Assembly: GCA_015679605.1 (NCBI GenBank)
Contig: JAAAVE010000968.1
Location: 1 to 11,548, forward strand
Reading direction: 5' to 3'
Source: Podila epigama
Taxonomy: Eukaryota > Mortierellomycota > Mortierellomycetes > Mortierellales > Mortierellaceae
DNA: 11,548 nt
Shown: in pieces, positions 1 to 8,222 of the stretch
How the letters are laid out: each line of letters starts with the position of its first letter
How positions within the stretch are numbered: position 1 is the stretch's first letter
Program-made: the position numbers and the translations under genes
The notes under the pieces: model-generated
What the model was told of the DNA's origin: nothing
The model's input: only the letters and a program-made list of their open reading frames with translations
Databases searched by the model: none

Positions 1-187
1 AAAAAAAAATCATGCAAAACATTTTTTTTTTCTATTCTTCTGGTCCCTGGTATATTTATGTTGTTTATATCCGAGAAAGTGGTATTGGTACAAGATATAG
101 AAATGATGTGGATAAGATGGAAATATGAAATGGTGTGGGCAAGCAAATAGGAAAACAGCAAATGGGCAAAAGAAAGATCTAAATAAA

Positions 188-1065
188 TCACACGTCGTAC
201 TCTTGCTTGTTGCTCCGGAGGTGGCCCACAGGGAGCAAGATGTGGCTATTGGAGGGCACCCAGAGGGCTGCGGCACCGTTGTAAAATGCCAAGAGGGCAC
301 TGAGGATGCCAAAGACAGCACCAATCTTTTTCGGGTAGGCATCTTCAGCATGATGCCCAAACTCATTGCCAGCCATGAAAAAGAGGTGAATGTCCAAAAA
401 GACGAGCATCATGATGGTGGTGATGGTTGATTTCGTGGTCCCTACAGTCAAGATGCAAGCAAGGAATGCCCAGATGAGAATAAAGATGCCGGTCGCGTTT
501 TGGAGGACGTGTGGGTCTAACTGGCCATAAGTTTCCTTCATGCCTGTGCCGGGGAAGAACATGTAACCATAGGCAGCCCAGTAGGCGCCAAAGGAGGAAA
601 AGGCGGTGGCTTCGAAGGTATTGCCCACCTTCATAGACCACATTCCAGCGAGGATCTGGACGATACCACCGTACCAGAGGGCAAACCCCATGAGGATTGA
701 CCCACCGCCACCAGCAGGAACTCCAGCACCAATGTTATAAAGATTGGCTAAGACTAGAGATGAGAACAGTAAGTATTAGTTACAAGAGTGAAAAGGTTAC
801 AAAAGGAAAAGGGCCGGACGTGTCCAAATCAAAGGAATGGAGACAAGGAAAGAAGGAAGGACTTACGGGTGGTGACCGCAAACGAAAAGAGACCCAAGGG
901 ACCGGGGTTGCCATTGGCGGGCTGGATGATGCGAATAGCGCTCATTTGGTCGGATCGTTGGAAGGGTTTATCGGCATAGGCGGTTGGGGTAGGATTAGAG
1001 ATAGTTTGGGCAAGAGTGTTTTGGTTGGAAGCGACGGTGGAGCTTCGCTGGTACTCGATTGACAT
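188..1065 (-). CDS. GPR1/FUN34/YaaH family acetate (or ammonium) permease, 2 exons
   Basis: Exons on the minus strand are 867..1065 and 188..753, giving 254 aa; the 113-nt intron has a GTAAGT donor, an ACTAATAC branch-like site and a CTAG acceptor, with phases matching. The protein has a roughly 50-residue polar N-terminus, then the family signature NPGPLGL (residues 53-59) followed by FAVTTLLANLYNIGAG. About six hydrophobic segments lie near 57-78, 86-105, 117-133, 154-172, 176-194 and 210-231. The stretch FEATAFSSFGAYWAAYG (113-129) matches the conserved FxSYGxFW region. Known members (yeast Ady2/Ato, Yarrowia Gpr1, bacterial SatP/YaaH) are membrane proteins of the plasma membrane or colony ammonium export that move acetate/succinate or affect ammonium release; the substrate here is inferred. 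Length is normal for the family. The start is the first ATG, with a context of CACC. The gene is divergent from the redoxin gene at 1971. Family assignment is firm; specificity is not. Confidence 0.95.
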
Positions 1066-1081
1066 GGTGAGTGAGTGTTTG

Positions 1082-1150
1082 CGATTGAGAGTGAGAATGA
1101 GAATATGAGAATGAGAATTCGAGTGTGAGAATTATGTGGATGTGGATGTG
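1082..1150. repeat. Degenerate GAGAAT/GATGTG simple repeat
   Basis: The hexamer GAGAAT recurs with variation through 1087-1132, followed by two GTGGAT units. It lies immediately upstream of the permease ATG, so on that transcript it would be a CT-rich 5' leader. It looks like microsatellite DNA. Confidence 0.7.
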
Positions 1151-1859
1151 AAAAGGAAAAGGAAAGCAAAGTGAGTTGAAGGAGTGGGATGGATCAACAG
1201 GGATGGATGGACAGTCATTTATGCTTATTTTGCCATGGCTCGCACAGACCTCATTGCGCACCAATTGCGAAACAAGAAAAAAAAAGTCAGTCCCGATTAA
1301 GAAAGAGGCATTTTTTTATTTTTACTTCGTATTGTGTCTCGGGAGAGAATTGCGTGTTGAGGTAAGGGAGGGAGTAATGGTAAGAGACCAGAAGAGGGCA
1401 AGAGGGGTGACGAGAGACAGATTGACAGAGCAGAGGACGATCGTTCAGAAGGTATGTTGCATGCGTCAATGTTATCACTGCATCACGCATTGTTGTGCTA
1501 TGTTGTAGAAAAGAATCATTCATGACGTTTTTTTTATTTTCAGACAGCGAAAACGGATTTGAACGGTTGCTGGGCTTGAAGATTTTTCGTCCTGCATACA
1601 CACATTTTCGGACAAGCATTATTCGAGTAGCCCGATTGAGATTTTGGGGGATAAGCAAGATAGCATATCTCTGCTACACCTTTGTCTCTCCTTTCATTTT
1701 CTCTCTGTGAGGGATTAATGGTCATTCCCGGGTTTCCATCCTATCCTCCTTGGAGATGGTTGCTTGCTTGTCACCCCACTTTTTTGTTTTGCAAGAAAGA
1801 CCCTCTTTCTCGAAGGATCTCTCATTCCTTCTTGGGCGAAGCTTTGTCAGACATAAAGT

Positions 1860-1865
1860 CACGTG
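1860..1865. promoter_or_regulatory. CACGTG E-box in divergent promoter
   Basis: A palindromic CACGTG, the core site bound by bHLH factors of the Cbf1/Pho4 type in fungi. It lies about 105 bp upstream of the redoxin start and about 795 bp upstream of the permease start. Function is inferred from position only; a given 6-bp word is expected by chance roughly every 4 kb. Confidence 0.35.
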
Positions 1866-1970
1866 GTATAGGCTTCTTTTTTTTTGCAACTTTGCATTCC
1901 ATCCCATCTACTCTGATCAACAAAGAAACATTCTCCAAATCAATAATTTTCATCCTACAATAAAAAAGAA

Positions 1971-3071
1971 ATGTCTGTTGGCTCAGTAATTCCTTTCATT
2001 GACGACTTCACAGTCATCAACGGCGATCCTTCCATCACTGTCGGAGGACCAGTTCCCGATGGCCATACCCGTGTCACTGTCCTCGAGTTTTGGGCAACGT
2101 AACGTTAAAAAAACACTGCGCTGTTTTTTTTTTTTTTTTGCTACCTTATTTCTCATTATTTTGATCTACTTTTGATCCTCATCCCGCGTTTCGGTTCTTT
2201 TTTGTTCTCCTTTCTTCATGTTTCTAGTTGGTGCGGCCCTTGCCTTCAGAGGTAAATTGAACAAAGAAAAAATAAAGAGTTTTGGCTGCCTGATGAAAAC
2301 TGAACTGTTGTTTGAACAGGCGACTAATAAGTAGTCATCTCTGTGGTGTGAGTCAGCATCCCTCACCTTTCCGAGTTGCAGCGCAAGTACAAGGATGTAG
2401 ATGTCACGATTGTAGCCTCGACCAACGAAAAGGATGAATCTGTAATGTCAAAATCAAGCAAAAAGAAAAAGGAAAATGCGGTTAATACCTCGCGTCAAAA
2501 TATGGGCTTGGATGCTAACCAACCCTGTTGGCGGTCAAATCATTTAGAAAATCCGCGAGTTTGTAAAGAGCAAGAGCATGGAGTACACTGTTGTCATGGA
2601 CACGAAACAGACACTGCACTCGAGTAAAGTCGCCTGTTTTTATTATTTTGCATGGCTTTAAGCATATAAGGTCGGGACATGAGCAAATCAAAACTAATGT
2701 TCTTTTTCTTCTCACATTCATGAATTTTACCCTGTCACGTAGAGGTGTTCAAGCCAAGCGGCGCGACAGGTATCCCCTTCTCAGCGATTGCAGTCAACAA
2801 CAAGATTGTCTTCTCGGGTCACCCAATGGACCCCCAGTTTGCACGCCAGCTTGAGGCAGCGGCAGCCAAGGCCACGTCGACCAAGAAGGAACCCGAGGCC
2901 TTGCCCTTGATCACCCAGTCGTATGAAGAGCTCATGCAGCTCAGACCAAAGGAGCTCCGCCAGATACTCGAAGATCGCAATATCCGCACCGCAGGCTTGT
3001 CTGAAAAGTCGGAATTTGCAAAGTTGATTGTAGAACGCTGTACTACGACTCAATATTACAAGCAGGCATAG
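1971..3071 (+). CDS. Thioredoxin/TlpA-like redoxin with C-terminal SAP/ARMET-C-like segment, 5 exons
   Basis: Exons are 1971..2098, 2228..2251, 2357..2441, 2548..2623 and 2743..3071; all phases join and give 213 aa. The fold reads in order: an N-terminal strand region, VTVLEFWATWCGPC with the active site W44-C45-G46-P47-C48, helix SIPHLSELQRKY (51-62), strand VTIVAST (67-73), and TGIPFS with the likely cis-proline at 116. This is the TlpA/AhpC-TSA-like redoxin layout. No signal peptide is evident, so a cytosolic or nuclear place is inferred. After a Lys/Ala/Pro linker (about 142-160), residues 165-204 read as two helices with LRPKELRQILEDR and a SEKSEF turn. This resembles the SAP-like domain of ARMET/MANF C-termini and DNA-binding SAP modules. 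The 24-nt exon 2 encodes most of the active-site motif. Introns 2 and 3 carry ACTAAT and GCTAAC branch-like sites. The partner substrate is unknown. Confidence 0.93.
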
Positions 3072-3106
3072 TTTTTTTTTTTATCCTCATTTATTTTGAA
3101 TATTTC

Positions 3107-3112
3107 AATAAA
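3107..3112 (+). terminator. AATAAA polyadenylation signal of the redoxin gene
   Basis: A canonical AATAAA lies about 36 nt after the TAG stop of the redoxin gene, following a T-run that starts directly after the stop. The gene is convergent with the Cys-rich gene ending at 3302, so only about 230 bp hold both 3' ends. Confidence 0.6.
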
Positions 3113-3301
3113 ACGAGTAAAATCGCGATTGGTCTTATTGCAATCAATGTGGAGTGGTGGGTGTCAAATGAAATATGAAGAGCATGAAGCAAAAGAATGC
3201 GATATGAATGCTATTTTTGTCAAGACTAATGACAATGAAAAAACCAAAAAAAAGAGCTTTCTACCACCCTCCGAACGCGTCCAAGCTGAGCCTCAAGCAG
3301 T

Positions 3302-3779
3302 CTAGGTCTCGGCCTTTTTCTTCTCGGGAGAGCAGGTGCAAGTGCCGGTGCAGCCACAGCTAAGCTTGTTACCGCCCTCGGAGTCCCCTTTGGCAGAAGA
3401 CGAACCGCAGGTGCAGGTGCAGGTGTCGATGCATCCACATTCGAGTTTATTACCACCACCAGCACTGCTCGCGGCTCTGCTTTCAACCTTGGAGGCGTCG
3501 CCTCCCTCGGACGAGATTTTGGCCTTGGAGAGCATCTCTTGAGCTTGGTTAAGGAGCTGGTGCATACGCTGCGACAAGGTCGGCTGGTCTTGTTGAGCCC
3601 GGACAGACCGGATACCAAGACTAGTGAAGTCATCGTCGCGTCAGTATCACTTTCTCAACACCTCAACATGATGTCACCCTGGTCAATCATTCTTGGTTTT
3701 TTTCACACTTTTTTTTCACAAAATCACACTTTTCTATTTACAATACCTCGAAGGAGCGGACGTTCGTGTGCTGAGCCAT
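3302..3779 (-). CDS. Small Cys-rich metallothionein-like protein, 2 exons
   Basis: Minus-strand exons are 3742..3779 and 3302..3620, giving 118 aa. The donor is GTAAAT, the branch is a textbook TACTGAC, and the acceptor is CTAG. An earlier GTATTG donor does not keep the frame. Residues 1-55 are polar and partly helical (SQRMHQLLNQAQEMLSKAK). The C-terminal half has two similar units, GGNKLECGCIDTCTCTCG and GGNKLSCGCTGTCTC, joined by a Ser/Gly/Lys linker. The nine cysteines (74, 76, 80, 82, 84, 101, 103, 107, 109) are all in CxC or CxxxC spacing, with no His or aromatic residue between them, as in metallothioneins. Binding of Cu(I), Zn or Cd is an inference from that pattern; the helical N-terminus is not typical of classic fungal metallothioneins. 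The ATG has an in-frame stop (TGA) a few codons upstream. I do not recognise a named family. It may be joined to the upstream gene by splicing (see findings). Confidence 0.7.
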
Positions 3780-3876
3780 CGAGGGCCTAGCAGCTCAAAA
3801 TCTGGAGGACGCATCACGTCTCGCAAGAGTTGGGTGGCGCGCTAGTTTTTTTTTTTAATTGAGATTTTGTTCGCAA

Positions 3877-4479
3877 TCAAACCTGTAGTGTCAAGACACC
3901 ATGACCATAGCAAACACAAAAAAACATGAAAGAAAAAATCTTACGTCTTCGGCATCCCAGTAGTCAAAAAAGCGGTTGAAGGTTCGGTCAAAGACTGACG
4001 GATAGTTCGCGTCGTCAAAGCCGATGCGCTCGAGTTCGTCAAACTCTTGTGTGAGATTCTTGAGACGTTCGAGACTCTCGTTCACGAGCTGAACACCTTG
4101 TTCGACGTGTTCCTTCAACGGAGGATGGATGATAGTATTGGCACCGTTCACCATCATAACGACTGGTATATGTGTGAATATATGTTTACAAGGCGGTGTT
4201 GGTCAGAGCTATCTATTTTAAAGCTTGCTTGATATATTTTGTGTCTGTAGACGAATAGCTTACCTTGGCTAGTAGCCTTGTCAGCGCGATTGGCACGCGT
4301 GTCTTTGTCGGCCTCTGCAAAGTCGCGAGTGAGGTCGGCAAGGTCCTTGCGGTCTTGCTGAATGAGACTAGAAAAGAATATAGACAAACATGGCGTCAGA
4401 GCAAACAAGAAGCAAAGGCTGGCATATTGAAAAAGTCTTGAACTTACATGAGGAGGTCGTTGCTGTTGGGGTGTGACAT
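3877..4479 (-). CDS. Small helical/coiled-coil protein of unknown function, 4 exons
   Basis: Minus-strand exons are 4448..4479, 4264..4367, 3945..4162 and 3877..3882, giving 119 aa. The first three introns' donors are GTAAGT, GTAAGC and GTAAGA, the acceptors are CTAG, CCAG and ACAG, and every phase fits. The last exon would hold only one codon and the stop; if the last intron is retained, the protein instead ends at 3891 with about 17 hydrophobic residues. The sequence is mostly charged helix: LIQQDRKDLADLTRDFAEAD (12-31), then a hydrophobic turn (VVMMVNGANTIIHPP, 46-60), a heptad-like helix HVEQGVQLVNESLERLKNL (64-82), and an acidic-aromatic tail ending FDYWDAED. No signal peptide is visible. 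It has the size and look of small coiled-coil subunits of larger complexes (BLOC/BORC or kinetochore types), but I cannot place it in a family. Codon use and splice signals support a real gene. The start ATG follows a (CAA)8 leader. Confidence 0.72.
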
Positions 4480-4482
4480 TTT

Positions 4483-4506
4483 TTGTTGTTGTTGTTGTTG
4501 TTGTTG
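4483..4506 (-). repeat. (CAA)8 repeat in the 5' leader of the small helical gene
   Basis: Eight TTG units on the plus strand read as (CAA)8 on the transcript of the gene starting at 4479, with an A-run on each side. The repeat ends a few bases before the ATG. CAA-rich leaders lack secondary structure and are known to favour ribosome scanning; that role here is inferred. Confidence 0.75.
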
Positions 4507-4983
4507 TTTTTTTTGGTGTGTATCTGGGGATGGTGTGGTGATACTATTGTCGTGCTTGAAAGAAAAAGAAAAAAAAAGAAGGAAAGAAAAAACCAAGAAC
4601 CTACTTATGAGATATGTGAAGGTAGGCACTTTGTGGCTGAGTAAAGATTCAGATGAGGTATGTGAGTGTCGTGCGCGAGGCGAGGCGAGTGGAGAATGAG
4701 ACGAGTGAGTGTGAGAATTGAGACAAGATTCCCAGGAAGAATGGCTCAAAAAAATGGACGTAAGGTTGGCGCTAACGACCCACCAGGCGTGTTGGTTCTA
4801 ACACAGACCACCCACCAGCAAATGAGACCACAGAAGTCTCAATAGGCAATGAATGGGCCATGGCCAAGGACCATAGTCTGTGCAAGGGTCCAGCTGCAAC
4901 GCAATAGAACACAACACATCATTCCGTACCTCATCATTTAGCGGCCAAGCAACAAAAGCAATAAAATCAAACATAAGGCTTAT

Positions 4984-4988
4984 CCAAT
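4984..4988 (+). promoter_or_regulatory. CCAAT box upstream of the p27-type gene
   Basis: CCAAT in the context TATCCAATTG, about 20 bp before an AT-rich block. It is a candidate site for the Hap/NF-Y complex. The motif is short and the call rests on position. Confidence 0.3.
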
Positions 4989-5064
4989 TGATTTTGATAG
5001 GCCTTTTTTTTTAAAATTTTTATATTTTTAATTTTTATTTATCTGTCCTCACACACGACAACTG

Positions 5065-5236
5065 CATCCATTCATCCATTCATCCATCCATTCATCCATC
5101 CATTCATCCACTCATCCACATCCATCCATTCATTCATTCATTTCAACCATTCATCCATCCTTCCACTCACTCATTCATCTACTCATTCATCCATTCTTTC
5201 ATCCATTCATTCATCTATCCATTCATAACCATTCAT
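5065..5236 (+). repeat. ATTC/ATCC imperfect tetranucleotide microsatellite
   Basis: About 170 bp consist of CATT/CATC tetramers in mixed order with a few interruptions. It is pyrimidine-rich on the plus strand and probably lies in the promoter or 5' leader of the p27-type gene. Short stretches of the same repeat recur at 8618-8639 inside that gene's third intron. Confidence 0.85.
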
Positions 5237-5362
5237 CTCACTCTCTCCATACCACCCCACAGTTCATTTTCATACTCGTCCAATCCATCTCAGTCATCCT
5301 CATCCAACTCCTTGATACCATCACTCTTTTCATATTCTAAACACTGTGCACTCGCACAAATC

Positions 5363-5407
5363 CACATACGCATACGCATACACACGCATACACACACACA
5401 CATACAA
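5363..5407 (+). repeat. CATACG/CACACA simple repeat
   Basis: Alternating CATACG, CATACACACG and CA units end about 35 bp before the ATG at 5440. Probably part of the 5' leader of the p27-type gene. Confidence 0.7.
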
Positions 5408-5439
5408 CAATAAGTACAGACGTACATATACACCCGTCA

Positions 5440-7871
5440 ATGGATGCGACGGTCGCTGCGGCCATGGATAGCTATACCATGAAAGGATGGGTAAGACAAC
5501 AGATTAAGATATGAAAAAAAAGAGAATGCTTTCGTTGCTATGTTGTTTATGCATGCACACACACACGCACACAAATAAAACTTATCATACTTGAATGGAT
5601 GGATAGACAATGCTAAATGACGGTTGCCCAGATTGCAATGTGAGTATCGATTGTCATTCTTCCTTTACCTTTGAGTGTCCTTTTGGTTCCTGAAAATTCA
5701 TTTTCCACACACACACACACACACATTCTCTCTCTATCTCATATTCACACTCATACATACTTGTGCATGCTATTTCCCGAAAGTGGTCTTATCGATTGTC
5801 CTACAGTGCTCCATCTATCTTGCATGCATGCATTCCCTCTCCTCTTCCTTCTCTTCTCCTTGGCAGTCAGTCAGTCAATTTCATCGTTGTTTTGGGACCG
5901 TTCGATTTGTTCTTCTATCCATTTCATTGTTTTTCCTTCACCTTCCTTTGGCCTTCCATTCTTCCATTCTGCCATTCAACAAAATACAAACACAACAAAC
6001 GGCTAAAGAAAAAAAAAAGAAATCACAAACATTCCCGCACACACCCATCTTTTGTACACCCTTTCGTATACACACATATTTTTTTTATTTATTTTTAATT
6101 GACCTTTGCTTACGCATCCCACACCTCCACTCAACTTTGTCAACCTCTATTTTCGTAGACAACACTCATGCGCAACCAGGAGGCTACCAGCCAGGTCTGT
6201 GTCAATTGTGAGATCAACCCACCCGTCGATTCAGAGGACGACGAAGCAGCACACACTCGTGAGCAACAGGAACAGCCACAACCACAACCACAATCACAAT
6301 CTCAATCACAACCACAGCAACAGCAACAGCATCATGACACAAAGGGTTCACTCGAACCCCCTTCCAAGCATACCTCTAGTCGCACATCATTCATTGATCT
6401 GGGACCACTACCCCCTTCGTCCCACTTGACCACCCTGCCCTTAATCCCTCCACCAGGTCCTGCCAGGCCTTTGCTCCATGGCACTGGCGTTGGCAACCGA
6501 AGTTCCTTGTTAGACCCAGTGATGGATGGTGTGAAAAAGATTTATAGATGGCCTTCTGGCCGCATCATTGGCACCACAGGTCCTGGCACCGGGCCCTTTC
6601 CACCGCCAGGACCCACCTCACCAACCGCCCTCGACGCTTCTCGACCGATGCCACCGCCTCCCCGTCCCTCCACACCCTTGAGCAACTCCCCAAAGATCCT
6701 CCTCAGCCCACGCGTTTCCAATGGCCATGGCCCTGCATCGTCACCATCACATCCCCAGCCTGTATCACTGCTCTCCCCTCCTCCATCACGTACAGCAACC
6801 CCGGCAAGGTTGTCGAAGGAAAAGAGCCGATTGTCCCAGAATACGGCTGTCGTGGTCCCTGGAGGTATCTTGCCTCCAGCCTCGCCACTGCCCAGTAAAC
6901 TGGCCATGTCCACTTCGACATCAATGGCATCATCAACAACAACAGAAACGTTGCCATCATCTCATCCCAACCGTACCTCACTTCCGACTCCACCTACATC
7001 CTCCACACTACCCAGTGCAGAGTATCTCTCATACCATTCTGGGCCTTTTGCAACAGCGAGTGATGAAGCCATGGTGATGACAGCGGAAACAACAGAGTCC
7101 GACAAGAGTCGGGACATGACAGCGACAGCGGCTTTACACCACGCGAGGGACACCCGGTCCACAACGCTCCATCATGACGATGGCATCAATGTGGGGGCTC
7201 TCAAGGCGTTGGATTCGGAATTGGAACTCCACGACAGCAGGACAGGGGCCATTCCGCACGAGCAACGTGTGCTTCATCGCCATCTTCTCTACAGCAATGA
7301 CGATAACGATGACGAAGATGATGGTGATGATGATGATGATGATGATGAAGAAGAACGAGGTGAAGATGATGAAGAGTATGGACTTGAGAGCCATGACGAA
7401 GTGTTTTTGGATGCTGAGGAAGAAATGTATCAAAGACCCATCTCTGTGATTTCTACACTTTCGCTCTCGGCCATGACAACTTCTTCAGCCACGGTCACCC
7501 CAACATCAACAGAAACCATCACCTCCACGGCCACCACACCAACAACACCAACGACAACTATGACCATGCCCCTGTCAGCGGAAGAGCTCAGGGTCCAAGA
7601 GCAGAGACGAGAGCAAAACGAGCGAGCCACTCGGCTGATCGGTCAGAAAATGCTCCAAGGTTGGGCCCTGCTGCAGGACCCATGTCCCAATCCGGGATGC
7701 AATGGAGTAAGTTTTTTTTTTTAATTTTTCTTCATGAAATGATATTTATTTATTTATTTTTTGGGGAGAGGGCGGGAGGAAAAAAAGAGGAATAGCGGGC
7801 GTACATGGCCCAATGTATTGTGTTTTTAAATATGTGGATGTATATGTGGGTCTGTATGTTGTGTGTCTGAA

Positions 7872-7904
<33 letters not shown>

Positions 7905-8187
7905 GTGTTTGAAAAGAGAGCGAGAGAGAAAGAAAATGAAGAAAAACACAAACGGATTTAGACGGACAGACAGACAGGGCAACGAAAAGCATGGGGCACA
8001 AGATGGGCGGACAAAGAAAAGAAAAGAAAAAAAAGGTCCAACGGACTGGGCAAACTGGAAGGAAGAAACAAGGCTGCTCAGATTTCTTTTTCATTTCCCT
8101 GTTGTGTTTTTTTGTTTTGGTTGAGGGCATACAATTGAGCATTGGCATTGTCAATTGGCGATTGCGGCAGTGACCAGGCTCAGCAAT

Positions 8188-8222
<35 letters not shown>

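Larger units (their letters stand above)
1066..1970. promoter_or_regulatory. Shared intergenic/promoter region between divergent genes
   Basis: About 900 bp separate the start of the permease gene (minus) from the start of the redoxin gene (plus). The part next to the permease (1082-1150) is a GAGAAT/GATGTG-rich stretch, which reads as a pyrimidine-rich leader on the permease transcript. A perfect CACGTG E-box lies at 1860-1865, about 105 bp before the redoxin ATG. T-runs occur at about 1312, 1529 and 1879. No reading frame here has the composition or splice structure of a real gene. TATA boxes and transcription starts cannot be fixed by eye. Confidence 0.5.
4480..5439. promoter_or_regulatory. 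Intergenic region and divergent promoters (small helical gene / p27-type gene)
   Basis: About 960 bp separate two divergently oriented starts. From left to right it holds the (CAA)8 leader, a purine-rich stretch (4560-4740), about 230 bp of mixed sequence, a CCAAT box at 4984-4988, an AT-rich block (about 5006-5042), a long ATTC/ATCC microsatellite and a CA-rich stretch. The CCAAT box and AT block are placed as promoter elements for the plus-strand gene would be, about 450 bp before its ATG. No convincing coding region is seen. Transcription starts are not determinable from sequence. Confidence 0.5.

Noticed and set aside
1-187. Poly-A end as a telomere or retroposon tail
   Set aside because: There is no telomeric repeat and no target-site duplication; the sequence next to it is simply the 3' flank of the permease gene.
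1176-1710. Overlapping plus and minus open frames of 70-123 codons between the first two genes
   Set aside because: Composition is not protein-like, and no splice structure or recognisable motif extends them.
3121-3130. Perfect palindrome AATCGCGATT between convergent genes
   Set aside because: Ten bases is too short to be notable on its own, and no flanking stem or T-tract makes it a terminator.
5065-5236. CRISPR-like array of short repeats
   Set aside because: The unit is a 4-bp microsatellite with no unique spacers, in a eukaryotic intron-bearing context.
5675-6211. 178-codon plus-strand open frame
   Set aside because: It runs through intron 2 CA/CT repeats and then out of frame across exon 3; its composition is repeat-driven.
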